DNA of 64,000 nt from Lactarius indigo (Eukaryota; Basidiomycota; Agaricomycetes; Russulales; Russulaceae), in the NCBI GenBank assembly GCA_025766275.1, contig JAFKAC010000046.1, positions 310,001-374,000 of the forward strand, given 5' to 3'. This document shows positions 10,501 through 22,176 of the stretch, piece after piece; positions within the stretch are counted from its first letter, which is position 1; each line of letters starts with the position of its first letter. Below the pieces are notes generated by a model. That model saw only the letters and a program-made list of their open reading frames with translations. It was not told the DNA's origin and searched no databases. The translations under genes and the position numbers were made by a program.

Positions 10501-12261
10501 TTCCGAGAGCGTTGCGGAGTAGTACCCTATGGGGTGTCGCTTTCCGTCAGACTTTTTCTGTAATAGGACAGCTCCCACCACGTATCCTGACGCGTCAACT
10601 TCTAGCTCGAATGGATCTTGGAGTACCGGATGTGCTAGAACCGGTTCCTCGGTCATGAGGCTTTTGAGCGTGTTAAATGCCTTGTCTTCTTCATCCGTCC
10701 ACCGCCATTCCTTGTCTTTTCGTGTTAATCTGGTGAGTGGTTTGGCGTGGTTGGCGAAGCTGTGAATGAACAGTCTGTAAAAGTTGCAGAAACCGAGAAA
10801 GGATCGAACATCCTTGACCTTCGTGGGCGTTGGCCAGTCTTTAATCCCCTGAACTTTTATGGGGTCCATGCGAGTTACCCCCCTTTCAAGGATTACCCCC
10901 AGGTAATCCATTCGCAGCTGATGGAATAGGCATTTTTCCAGTTTGAAGTACAAGTCATGTTCCTCTGCGATGCGGAGGACGTCACGGACCACCGCTACGT
11001 GGGCTGGAAGATCATGATCAAAGTGAGTGGCGATTCCAATGTCATCCATATAGACACGTATCGTGGTTCCGAGGTGTTCATGCTTCGTGATCGTGTCTCG
11101 GTATATGTGGTTCATCATGGCTTGGAAGGTCACAGGGGAGTTGGTGAGACCGAAGAACATGACCGTAGGCTCAAAGAGGCCAAACTTGGTTTTGAAAGCT
11201 GCCTTTTCTTGGTCGCCGTCGCGGATACGGATATTATTGTAGCCCCATCGAATATCGAGTTTGGTGTAGATGTGGGCATTGCTGAGATCAAGAATGAGGT
11301 CCTGAATGAGCGGAAGGGGGTACTGGTTGCGAATAGTGTGCGAGTTGATGACCCGGTAGTCCTGTACTGGGCGTAGTTTTCCGTCCTTCTTTTTGATGAA
11401 AAAGAAAGATGACGCGTACGGGGAAATGGAAGGGCGTAGGTAACCTTGTTTCAATTTCTCTTCTAGGAACTCCTTGAGTTCGCCTTCTTCCTTTTGCGTC
11501 ATAGGATATATTTTGCAGTCTATGGCGGCTGGCGCAGACGGTTTGAAGTCGATTGCGTGATCCCACAGCCGAGCTGGAGGGAAACGATGCAAGGCTTGCT
11601 CGCTGAATAGCTTACTGAATGCGGCATATTCTGGGGGAAGGACGATCGTTGCTTGGTGTTGTTTTGCTTATATGGCCAGTTCTGTCGAAGTAGTGGCCCT
11701 TGTGTACGTTTCTTCTTCTAGTTCTCGCACGATATCTTCCTTCTCGGCCACTATCAGGGCTCGAGTAGTGGTTGTCGAAAGTAGCGTTTCTTCGGTGGCC
11801 AGCACCACTGGTTGCATGTCGGGATGTATGGTTGCCGTAGCCCATTGGATAGTGGGTTCGAAGGCGCTGAGCCAGGGGTAACCGAGGATGATGTCCTCAC
11901 TTCCGAGGTCTGTGACCAGGAAGGTCATCCTTTTTACCTGTCCTCGTGTTTTCACTTCTAGGTTAACGTAATGAGTGATCAACCCAGCTTTGTTTTCCAT
12001 ATTATCTATGTTCCATATTTTGCGCGGTGTTTCTAGTGGGCATACCAGGATTCCTGCCCGCTTTGCCATACTTGGTCGGATGAAATTGTCGGTCGCTCCA
12101 GAGTCGACCAATACGTTGGTTTCAGTCGTTTGGTATTCCGTTCGGACAGTTACTGGAATTCGCAATGATCGATAGCGCGTTGTCACGATTACAGAATTAC
12201 AATGTAAGGCCCTCACCCAGACTGACAGGTTCAGGCATCCCGAAAACCCTCTTTTCCCCAT
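7522..12261 (-). pseudogene. T3 Pol: protease, RT/RNase H, integrase, chromodomain, C-terminal extension
   Basis: Retrotransposon polyprotein in the -1 frame relative to gag, starting MGKRGFSG over the gag end. Visible in order: protease VDSGATDNF (near 12100), RT YMDDIGIAT (near 11040), RNase H LEVDASGY, integrase HHCC finger, integrase core ISDRDPRF and TDGQSERTNQ, chromodomain (LIKWKGYPDSENQW, near 8800-8920), then about 410 residues of C-terminal extension to the stop at 7522. Nonsense codons lie at 11668-11670 (TAA for Gln), 9898-9900 and 9043-9045 (TGA where T5 has CGA), 9547-9549 (TGA where T5 has AGA) and 9301-9303 (TAG for Trp). The reading frame is otherwise continuous, so decay is by point mutation. 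Confidence 0.9.
12243..12249 (-). promoter_or_regulatory. T3 -1 ribosomal frameshift heptamer
   Basis: G_GGT_TTT in the gag frame, within the 31-nt gag/pol overlap. A second candidate, G_GGA_AAA, lies just upstream at 12252-12258. The -1 shift leads straight into GFSGCLN of Pol. Confidence 0.6.
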
Positions 12262-14312
12262 AGGTCCTGCAGTATGAGGTCTTTTACTTCATCCGTGCTA
12301 TTGGCCACCTGTGTGAGCCATTCCTTCACCTGTTCTCCGGCCATCTTCGTACTTGCTGCGTTGATTTGGGGTATGGGTGTCGCGCTTGGTGCTGGTGACA
12401 TGTATCCCGGCAGCGACGGGGCATACTGTGAGGGTGCGTATTGGGATACGGGCCCTTGGGGGTATCCGGTAGTTTCGGTCATGCGACTGCTGGATGCAGC
12501 GGTCGGCCATTGTTGCTGGACGTGTGGATGCGGGCAATTTCGTGAGAGGTGTCCCGGAGCGTGACAGTTATAGCAAAGGACGTTCCTTAAGTCCCTTCGA
12601 GAGCCCCCTCTTCCTCGCCCCCTTGCTCCTGGTCCTCCTCTTGGTGGGAATGGCGGTGCGGGCCAATTGTGATGCGGTAGTTTATTGAAGTCGATATCTT
12701 CGGACCCTGCCAATCTCACCTTTGCGCGGTCAGCTGAGGTATCCATGGCCCAGGGGTTGGTCTGTGGCAGGTTTTGTGGGACTGCCCATCCCGCGTTGCC
12801 ACTTTGCTTCTTCGGCTGCGTCATCGTATTCTTGTACTCATTGAGCCTCGCTTTGAGGTGTATATAGTTCTTCTGTCTCTTGAGGACAGCTCTCTTCCAG
12901 TCGTCAAATGTTACAGGGTCGTCGAATTGAAACGCGTTCTTGAAGAGTTCCTTGGGCAAACCCGACGTGAAGAGGTCGATGGTTTGCGGTTCGTTGAGGC
13001 GGTAGTGAGCCTTCCGTGTGAGTTGTTCAAAGTCATTGACGTACTTGTCAATGTCCTCGCCTGTCATCTTAAAGCCCTTTTGTAGTATAGCCTGGGCTTG
13101 TTCTCGTTCTAGCGTGTTTTCGAAGCGCTGGCTGAAGCCATCGGCAACGGCTTCCCAGAGCGCTGGAGTGTAGGGACTAATCCCTCGTTGTATTTGCCGA
13201 TTGAGCCAATTCAGAAAGGATAGCACCCATTCGCTGACAGCTCCGCCTTTGATGTAGGATAGGAACAGGAGGCATCTCCTGTAGTCGTTTCGCATGATGG
13301 AGGCGTCCAAGTTCATGCCCCAGTAGACATGCCACTGCATCAGAAATTGATCTATTTTGAGTCTGTCTCCGTCGAAAATGGAAGGTGGCTCGCCGGTGAG
13401 TTTTTCATTATGATGTCCTCCTCCCCTTCCACCGGTGTCCCCTCCTCCGCCTCCGCCTCCGCCGCCTCCGCCAGGCGGTCCACTGGGCGGTCTTCGCGGT
13501 GGCTCGGTTCTTCGTATGTCAAAAGGGACTCCTCTTCCCGGCGGCGGTGGTGGATCTTCACTAGGTCCGCCGATCCCTGGAGGGAGTTCCAGTGCGATGG
13601 GTCGTCCTGACGGCGGGTCTCCCCTGTCGGACCCTATTGCCCGAAATATTGCGGCGTCGTCTGCCGTCATTCTTCTTCCAGTTTCTGGGTTGATGGGCAT
13701 GAGTATTTCTCTTGCCTCTGCTTGTATGGCGCGCGATTCTTCAAGCGCCACCTCTTCCATTGCTTGCGTGATGGTCGCCATGATAGCTGGCGATCGAATG
13801 TGAATGGGTTCTGGTTCTGTGATATGGGCAGACTCAGCTCGTTCGAGGAGAAGATCTTGTATCGCCCCTCCGCTAGTTTTGGTCTGGTTGGGTTCCCGTC
13901 CCTCGCTTTCCTCTTGACTTTGTTCTTCTTCTTCCTCTTCTTGTTCGGATACTACTTCTCCAGTGGAGTGTTCTCTCACTTGTCCATCAATGGGGCCCCA
14001 GTCGGCTCTGCTGTTAAGCTCTCATGCGTCGATATCGCAGTGATATTGAGGTCCTGCCGGTCGTATTACGTCCCACTGGGAGTCTATTGGATTCCACGTA
14101 ACTTCTACCCAACACAAATGGTCGAAGTTGAACTCAACTGGGCGGAACCTGGTAGGTCCGTTGAATTCCACAAAATATCCGGTTTCTTCTTGTCTGTCCC
14201 TCCAGCTAGCAGCTTGTAGAAAGCGCGTGGGGACATTTCGTTCTCCCCTTCTTGGGATTGAATAAGGACGGAAACTCGTCCACTGATCTCTTGTTGTTAC
14301 AGCCACGATGGG

Positions 14313-14323
14313 ATCTTGGTCTT
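14313..14323 (-). promoter_or_regulatory. T3 primer-binding site (self-priming type)
   Basis: On minus AAGACCAAGAT, two bases after the 5' LTR. Exactly complementary to ATCTTGGTCTT in the T3 LTR, at the predicted RNA start. No tRNA-like TGG start is seen. Confidence 0.65.
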
Positions 14324-14325
14324 GA

Positions 14326-14862
14326 TGTAACGCCATCACGGCGTGAGCTCGACTTGAGCACGAAGCAGCGGTAACAACTTAACGGTGTGACAGTCCTACT
14401 GCTTGAAGACGCGGAGGTCCAAGCTTTGGTTGTGGTAAATACGCGGAGGTATACCAATATGTCGAAGGTCTAGATTGCAAGCGAAGTCGAACGACTATCT
14501 GAGACGAAGGCGAAGAGAAAGAGAAGAGACAACAAGTGACGATTCAAGAAGACCAAGATGGCGTATCTTGGTCTTCACAAGACAGGTTAAATACAAAGTT
14601 AGCAGGCTTTCAAGCGCTGCTACGAGTCATTGTAAGTAAGCGTCCAACGTGTCGCGTAAGTAGCTCAAACCCTAGTACTACTAGTACTAGTATCCGTGGC
14701 GTCCATCCTCAGTCAGCTATCAGTACCGTATCTCCTATCGTGCTACTGTATCACCACGCATCGTAGATAAGTCCGTCACTAATATACCTTACCGCCGTAG
14801 TGACAACCAGTACAGTAAGGGTCCTTAGTCAAATACAGTGGTGCGAGAGTCGAAACGTGACA
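14326..14862 (-). repeat. T3 5' LTR
   Basis: 537 bp, TG...CA. Differs from the 3' LTR at five sites, all transitions at CpG. Followed by the target duplication GTTAC and the remainder of the T2 LTR. Confidence 0.95.
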
Positions 14863-14867
14863 GTTAC

Positions 14868-15369
14868 GCTCCACCGGCGTTAGTCCGACTTGGACTCGAA
14901 GAAGGCATAATCGACTTAGCGAAAGTTAGGTGAATGGGGATCACGTGTCAACCCAACGCAAGCTGAACAGGGGCACACTGGCACACGCTGCAGCTAAGAT
15001 GAAGAAGTACTATCCCTTGGTGGATAGAAGCGGAGGCACACTTAGTCGAAGACTAGGGTGGACAAGAGACGAGTCAAGATGGTGGATTGAAGAAGACCAA
15101 GATGGGGACTCTTGGTCTTCCAAGTCGACTACTTATACAGATACACGCGGGCTTTAAAGCGCCGCTAGAATAGTATGTAACCAATAGCGTAACTAGCTCG
15201 AACCCTAGTACCGCTATCCTAGGAATGAGTCATACATGAGCCACAATCACGTGTGAACTACTATGCTGACTGATACGAAGTAAGAGTCCATGACTAATAC
15301 TGATACCGGACCGTAGTCATAACCGGTCGTGAGTCGTGTGTAATGAGTCATTAAGTCCGTTCTGTAACA
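14868..15369 (-). repeat. T2 3' LTR, main part
   Basis: 502 bp that, with 6948-6953, reconstitute the 508-bp T2 LTR interrupted by T3. It carries the inverted repeat around AAGACCAAGA...TCTTGGTCTT and GTATAAG on minus. A polypurine tract (GAAAAGGGGG then TGA, 15373-15383 on minus) abuts its inner end. Confidence 0.93.
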
Positions 15370-15398
15370 TCACCCCCTTTTCAGGAGTGAGGCCCACC

Positions 15399-18300
15399 TC
15401 ACTTATCCGCTATCGATTCCTGCCTCATCCGTTCTGCTTCGTCTTCCATCCTTGCCAATATGTTAGCACGCTCCAATCGATAGAGACTGTCCTTTTTGTC
15501 TGTAGCCACCATCTCCTTCTCCATCTGCAACTGCCGAATTCTCTTCTCCAGTTGGCCTTCGGCAAAGGCAAACTGTCGGAACCGGCACAGCTCTTGCGTA
15601 AGGGTGACGTCCCCGATGCGCATGAGCAGTAGGTCTGTGGGGTGTCGATCGCGGAGCATGAAATACTCCTCGTGTGGGATAAAAGCCCGGTTGTTCTTTG
15701 GGAGGTGAGGGGTGGCGTAAAGGGGTTTACCGTATAGGAAACCCAATCCCGGAGCTAGTCCGAGTACGAAGGGGTCTCCTCCACAGATAACTTGCACGTG
15801 GGATGCTTGTACCGTCGGTCCGTTGGGGAGCTTGATTGGGAATGGAATGTAATCGGGTCCTCGATTGACCCAGAACCCTTCAGGGACGACGGCCCTGGTT
15901 GCTGGGTCTCGTTCCCCCATTGGTGTATAACGAGCCGCTTGTGCCACGGCGACTCGTCCTCGGTGTAAAGGCCCCCCCGCTGCGTCGACAAGGTAGGGAG
16001 TGGCGGCTGGATCTTCAGCGTAGAATTCATGGTTAAGGAATGCGTGCCTGATGGGGTAATGGTCTCCAAGCTCGTCTTCATCCTCATCTTTGTCCAGTAC
16101 TCCCTCCGCTCCTTCATCATTCGGCGTCGGCAGGCGGCGATATGCAGTTGCTCCCGCTGCCACCGCACTGCCGTTTCCTTCCATTCTTGTTCGTACTTCC
16201 GCATGGCGTCGGGCGGTTTCACTGCGCGGGACAGCTGCTTGAAGCCGAAAAAGCTCGTCTTCTGTGATGAAGGCTTCAGGCTCACCGGTGTCGGGGTTTG
16301 TAAGGGCGTACATTGGCGGAGGTGTTGGTTGAGTTGTTGCTGGATCATCGTCGAGAGTTCCCTGTACGGGCACAGGGAATCGTTGCAGTGTCTGGTGCAG
16401 TTCTTCACCAGTGATAGGGCCGTCTTCCTCATGCTGCACGGGGGTACGGCCTCCTCCTGCAGTTCTACTGGTTGTGGTGTCGTCGGTGGTGTCGGGGTTA
16501 ACAGGCGTGGCGGAGGAGTCATTGACGAGGGTAGAGAGGAGTGCGAGCTGGTCATTGCGTCGAGTGGTGGACATGGAGTGAATGGGTGATGGGGACTTAA
16601 CACGATGAGATGCCATCCTTATATGCGTTTCCCTGTCGGGGTTCGAATGTTTGAATTCCCAAACGGCTTCATCGGCGAATACGTCATCCTTATCTATCCA
16701 TTGGTTATCGGAGTCCGGATACCCCTTCCATTTCACAAGGTATTGGAGCCGACGTCTTCTGCCAAATCGCCAAGAGTCCAGAATCTTCTCGACTTCGTAT
16801 TCTTCTTCGTTATCGACCAAATCAGGTGGTGGGCGCTGATAATTTGGTCCGTGTGTGGGTGTCTCACGATAAGGTGTGAGAAGATCTATGTGGAACACGT
16901 CATGGATGCTCCACTGCGTGGGAAGTTCGAGTCGATAGTTGACAGAGGACATCACCTGGATGACCTTAAATGGTCCGTGTCGTTTAGCTGCTAGTTTTGC
17001 GGTTGGTTGATGGGTGCGTAAGTGGCGTCCTTCTAGCCACATGAGGTCTCCCTCTTTGAACTTGGGTGTATCTTTGTGTTTGACCCATGACTTTTGCACC
17101 CGGAGCATGCAGGAGAAGGCGCGCTGTCGCGCTTGTTTGAATTGGTCTAATCTTAACGACACTTGTGGGATAGGGGAAGGCCTATCGGTCCAATCAGCAC
17201 GAGGGTTGAACCCGGATAAGAGGAAGAAGGGGGACTCCCGTGTGGTTTCATTAGGCCAGTTGTTATGCGTGAATTCTGCCATAGGCAGATAGCGGACCCA
17301 GTCGTCCTGTCGCTCATTTACCCAGAAGTGGAGATATTGCTCCAACCATTGATTCGTTCGCTCCGATTGGCTGTCAGTTCTGGGGTGATAAGCAGTTGAG
17401 ATATTTTGGCTGATGCCAAGGATTTTACATATCTCCCACATAAATTTGGATGCAAAGCAGGGATCTCGGTCACTGATAATGTGCGAGGGGAGTCCGAATC
17501 GTGGGAAGACGTGAGAGACGTACAGGGCAGCTGTTCCTTCGGCTGTTATCTCTTCGTTACAGGGGATGAAGATAGCAGCTTTGGTGCAATCATGGTCTGT
17601 CACCGTGAGAATGGAGTCGTAGCCACGAGAGACTGGGAGTTTGGTAATAAAGTCCACTGCGATAGTCTCGAATGGCAGGGCTTCCGGTTTAGGATAAATA
17701 GGTTGTAGGGGTGCTCTGATTGGTCGAAGGTTGACTTTGTGCCACTGGCATTCCGCACAACCTTTGACATAATCCATGACGTCGTTCTTCATTTGCGGCC
17801 ACCAATAATGTCGTTCCGTAAGTTGGAGAGTACGTTTGATACCAGGGTGGCCATAGACAGGGGAGTCATGATGGGCGGCAATGATGGTGCGCTTGTCATG
17901 GATGCCACCGGTGACTACTCGGCATCCATCTTTGTACCATGTCCCCTCGATGTCTTTTAGCTTATGAGCATCAACCCAGGGTTTCAACTTAGCTGCGTCC
18001 TGTTCGTAGATGGGATGTTCTGGTGTCATTTCTGTGGGTAGGATTTTGGATCTCCAGTGGGGGTGTCGCGGTTCTTCTAGTGTGGTGGCACGCGTGAAGA
18101 CACTCTCTGGTAGTACTGTTATACCCTCGTTGTCGTTTTCTCCTTGATCGTAATCTGGCCTTCGGGATAGTGCATCGGCGCATCCATTGGAGGTACCTTT
18201 GATGTGGTGAATTTCAAAGTCGTATTCCGAGAGTTCAAGTACTTCCCTGGCTACGTGTCTGCTAATCTTTTGTGGCGACTTCCAATATTGTAAATTGAGG

Positions 18301-20207
18301 TGATCAGAGAATACTTTGATCTTGTGAGGGGAACCCGCCAGAAGGGGTCTCCAGTGGCGGAAGGCTTTGACAATTGCCAGGAGTTCGAGGTCGTAAATGT
18401 TGTAATTTCGTTCGGCTTCATTGAGGGTGGATGAGTAGTAGCCGATAGGATGTCGTTTACCGTCTGCTTTGCGTTGAAGAAGGACTGCTCCCGTTGCAAA
18501 ACCCGATGCGTCAACCTCTAACTCAAATTGTTGCGTGAGATCTGGATGTGCTAGAACAGGTTCGCTAGTGACGAGGGTTTTAAGGTCTTGGAATGCTCTT
18601 TCTTCCTCTACGCCCCAGTGCCATTCGGTGTCTTTGCGTGTAAGTTTGTTCAATGGTCGTGCTTTGGTTGCGAAGCCTCGTATGAAGGGTCGGTAAAAAT
18701 TGCAAAAACCGAGAAAAGAGCGAACATCCTTAACTTTGGTTGGCGTGGGCCAGTCTTTGATGCCCGAAATTTTGACAGGGTCCATGCGTGTCACCCCCTT
18801 TTCAAGGATTACCCCCAGGTAATCCATGCGTGGAGAGTGGAAGAGGCATTTTTCAAGTTTGTAATACAAATCATGCTCTGCGGATACATGGAGCACGTCT
18901 TTAACAGCTTCAATATGGTCCTGCAACGAATGGTTAAGTCCAGTGGCGATGCCGATGTCGTCCATGTAAACGCGAATAACAGTGCCGCGTTTTTCGTGTT
19001 TTGCGATGATGTCCCTGAAGATGAAGTTCATCATAGTCTGGAACGTCGCCGGGGAGTTGGTTAAGCCGAAAAACATCACCGTGGGTTCGAATAAGCCATA
19101 ACATGTTTTGAACGCCGCCTTTTCTTCATCTCCTTCTTTTATGCGTATATTGTTATACCCCCATCGAACGTCAAGCTTAGTGTAGATATGGGCATTACTA
19201 AGATCGGTGATGAGGTCGGAGATGAGGGGAAGGGGATATTGGTTGCGAATGGTGACGGCATTAATCTTTCGATAGTCTTGGACGGGTTGTAGTTTTCCAT
19301 CCTTTTTCTTGATGAAGAAAAAGGATGACGCGTAAGGGGATTTAGAGGGTCTTATATAGCCCTTCTTGAGTTGTTCGTTAATCCACTCGTGTAACTTCTT
19401 GTCTTCTTCCTGTGTCATAGGGTATATTTTGCAGTCGATTGCGTCGGCTGTTCCTGGTTTGAATTCGATAGCGTGATCCCAGGGCCTGCTGGGTGGAAAC
19501 TTGTCCGATGCCTCTTCACTAAAGAGACGTTCGAATTCGTGGTATTCAGAGGGTAACTCAGCTTTCGTGACATATTGTTGAGCAGCTATGGCAAGATCAG
19601 TGGCAGTGGCTCTGATTCGGCATCCTTCTTCAAATTGTTGTCATTGTTCATCAGTGATAACGCAAGAGTGTACGACCTCGTAATCATCGTTTTGGACAGT
19701 GGTTACTGCTACCACTGGCGTTGTCTTGATGTAGGGGTTGGTTGATCGAATAATGATGGGGAGCATATCTTCGTGTATGGCCGCTTGTGACCACTTGATA
19801 TGCGGGTCGTAAATAGCAAGCCAGGGGTAGCCTAACACGATATCTTCGTTGCCAATGTCCGTGATAAGGAAGCGGATCTCCTTGTGAATGCCTTTAGTTT
19901 GGACGTCAACGTCTGTATAGTGGGTGATACGTCCCGATTTGTTTTCTGTATTATCAATATTCCATATCTTCTTTGGGACGTCAAGTAGTTTAGTCCCAAG
20001 TCCCATTCTTTTTGCGAATGATGGTTTCATGAAGCAATGGGTTGCTCCTGAGTTGACTAATGTGCGTATGTCGGCCATTGCGTAACTGGTGCGAATTGAT
20101 ACTGGAACTCTCATAGAACGATAGCGAGTCATGATTACACTGTTACAATTAACTGCCCTCACCCAGGCCGATGGGTTCAGGCGTCCTGAAAACCCTCCTT
20201 CTTCCAC
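15399..20207 (-). CDS. T2 Pol: protease, RT/RNase H, integrase, chromodomain, ~405-aa C-terminal extension
   Basis: Long Pol frame with one nonsense codon (TGA at 19641-19643, in place of Arg); from 19640 to 15399 it is open for about 1413 codons. Order: protease TLVNSGATHCF (20030-20060), where the catalytic Asp codon is AAC (Asn); RT YMDDIGIAT (18957-18968); RNase H LEVDASGF; integrase zinc finger (HHDSPVYGHPG...CAEC, about 17735-17895); integrase core with ISDRDP and TDSQSERTNQ; chromodomain EYEVEKILDSW...LVKWKGYPDSDNQW (about 16660-16810). A Ser/Thr/Pro and acid-rich linker follows, then a block beginning DHYPIRHAFL, and a charged helical, probably coiled-coil, end. Expressed by a -1 shift from gag. 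The protease change alone should prevent autonomous processing. Confidence 0.88.
20189..20195 (-). promoter_or_regulatory. T2 -1 ribosomal frameshift heptamer
   Basis: G_GGT_TTT in the gag frame, eleven bases before the gag stop codon. Slippage by -1 gives GFSGRLNPSAW, the conserved start of Pol. The upstream G_GGA_AAA of T3 and T5 is absent here, so this heptamer is the shared one. Confidence 0.6.
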
Positions 20208-22163
20208 AACTGTTGGAGGATAATATCCTTTACGTCGTCTGATTCTCCAGCTACTCCGTTAAGCCAGTCGCTGGCGCGCTGTTGAGGGGGTACTTCTTGG
20301 ACCGCCCTGGTAGCGACTTCTGGTTCTTGTTGATGATAGTCGGTGTCGATGTACCGACTGGTCGATGCTTGGTGTTGGTATCCCCCTCGCGGTTGTCTGC
20401 AATCGCGGGCCATGTGTCCGTCCTTTCCACAATTATAACACGTGACTGGCCTTTGATTATTGTGTCCCCCTCCTCTCTGTAAAAATCCTCCTCTTGGCTG
20501 ATATGGGGGACGAGGGGTGAGTATGTCTTCTGCTCCTGCGAGCCGTCCTCGAATTCGGTCTGCAGAGGTATCCATGGCGTTTGGATCTCGTAAGTTTCTT
20601 GGCTGCCATGAACTTCTTGGTGGTCCCTGCCATTGTCATTGTTGTCGTTGTCTTCCTTGCCCCTGTCCAGGGGGAACTCCCTTGTTCAACACCGCTTTGA
20701 GGTGAAGATACTGTTGTTGACGAGTGGTAGCCGCTTCTTTCCACTCACGATAGTTGCGGGGATTGTCGAGGGTGTAGACCTTTTCATATAGGTCTTTTGG
20801 TAGTCCGCTTGCAAATAGATCTAGCGTTTGCGGATCGTTGAGTTGATACTGAGCGCGGCGTATCAGTTGTTCGAATTGGGTGCAATACTCATCTAGATTG
20901 CCCCCGATCATTTTGACTCCTTTCTTAAGCTCGTATTGAGCTTGTTCTTGTTCCATTGTGTTGCGGAAGCGCTGCATAAAGCTGCGCGTGACTTCATTCC
21001 ATAACCCTTCACTAGTGCGAGGTATACCAGCTTGTATCTGGCCATTGAGCCATGTGAGCATTGCTAGTACCCATTCGCTGACGTTGACGCCTTTGATGTA
21101 GGATAGGAAAAGTAGTGCTCGTCGATAGGGTGTGGCCATTATGCCTTCGTCTGCGTTCATGCCCCAGTAAACATGCCACTGAGTGAGGAACGCTTCAACT
21201 TTGGCACGTTCTCCATCGAATACTGTGGGTGCCTCGCCAGCTAGCTTGTTACTCGGGGGAATAATAGGACCTACACCTGGTAGTCCTCCTCCCGGAGGCC
21301 CTCCTCCTGGTGGTCCGCCTCCTGGTGGTCCTCCTGGGAATCCCCCAGGGAATCCTTCAAATCCCGGTCCTCTTGATGGAGGTCCTCCACTTCCTCCTCC
21401 TCTGGGTAGGTTACCAGGGGGTCCACCTCCTCCGCTGGGGGGGTCGGCTACGTCGGGCCCAATGGCACAATGGATTGCTATATCGTCTTCGGTCATTCGA
21501 TGACCAGTATATGGATTGATAGGAGCCAAATTAGCTTGCGATTCTTCTGCAATGCGCCTTTGTTCTTCTAGGGCGATTTGATCCCTTGCTTCACTGGTGA
21601 GGTATACCTCTTCTTGAGTAATGGTGGCGGTTGCCATTGTGACTGCTGGGCTGTGAATGTGAATTACTTCTGGCTCCGGTTGGTGAATAGTGAGAGACTC
21701 AGTTTGTTGTATGATGTGATCGCCGATGGCTCCCAGACTGGCCTCTTCTGCTGGCGTTGTTCCCCTGCTTGGTGATTGGCTTTCGGATGCTTCTTCTCTG
21801 CTAACTCCTTCGTCTGTGTGTTCTTGTGCTTGTCCGTCAATGGGACCGTAATCAGCGCGACTGTTGAGCTCTCGTGCGTCGATGTCGCAGTTGTAGTTTC
21901 TTCCTGCTGGTCGTACAATATCCCAGCGGTGGTCTATAGGGTTCCAAGTAACCTTGACCCAGCAAAGATGTTCAAAATTGAACTCAACGGGTCGGAAATG
22001 GTTGGGACCGTTAAACTCTACGAAGTATCCGGTATCTTCTCCTCGTTCTCTCCACTGAGCTGCTCCTAAGAATCTTGTAGGTACGTTGCGATCTCCTCGT
22101 CGTTCGATGTGATAGGGACGGAAAGACGTCCACTGGTCTCTGGTCGAGTATGCCACGATGAGG

Positions 22164-22174
22164 ATCTTGGTCTT
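22164..22174 (-). promoter_or_regulatory. T2 primer-binding site (self-priming type)
   Basis: On minus AAGACCAAGAT, two bases from the LTR. Complementary to the LTR segment read on minus from 22418 (ATCTTGGTCTT), which starts 34 nt after TATAAG (first T at 22452). Confidence 0.65.
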
Positions 22175-22176
22175 AA

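Larger units (their letters stand above)
12231..14336 (-). pseudogene. T3 Gag, one nonsense codon
   Basis: Capsid/nucleocapsid protein. N-terminal block RDQWTSFRPYSIPRRGERN, then an acidic/Gln stretch, a Pro/Gly-rich linker, the retrotransposon Gag core (QFLMQWHVYWGMNLD...) and a CCHC zinc knuckle CYNCHAPGHLSRNC, ending at 12231. A TGA at 14022-14024 replaces the CGA (Arg) found in T2 (CDIDARELNSRAD), separating the N-terminal block from the rest; a downstream ATG gives a 582-aa frame from 13979. An ATG at 14334-14336 lies inside the LTR, but the other T3 LTR has ACG there, so it is probably a mutation and not the original start. The true initiation site is unclear. Confidence 0.85.
6954..14862 (-). 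mobile_element. T3 Ty3/gypsy chromovirus, full length, nested in the T2 3' LTR
   Basis: 7909 bp with two 537-bp LTRs (6954-7490 and 14326-14862) and target duplication GTTAC (6949-6953 and 14863-14867). It entered T2 six bases from the outer end of its 3' LTR. Coding order on minus is gag, then pol in the -1 frame, chromodomain and a C-terminal extension. Six nonsense codons make it defective. Five LTR differences are visible, all CpG transitions. Confidence 0.95.
20177..22176 (-). pseudogene. T2 Gag, one nonsense codon
   Basis: Capsid/nucleocapsid protein. The open frame runs from the end of the 5' LTR. N-terminal block RDQWTSFRPYHIERRGDRN followed by the FVEFNGP...HLCWVKVTWNPID motif, a Gly/Pro-rich linker (21290-21440), Gag core AFLTQWHVYWGMNAD, and zinc knuckle CYNCGKDGHMARDC near 20405-20445. 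TGA at 20636-20638 probably replaces CGA between the core and the knuckle, leaving a 517-codon upstream frame and a 132-codon downstream one. There is no clear ATG before the N-terminal block. The stop at 20177 overlaps the start of Pol. Confidence 0.85.
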
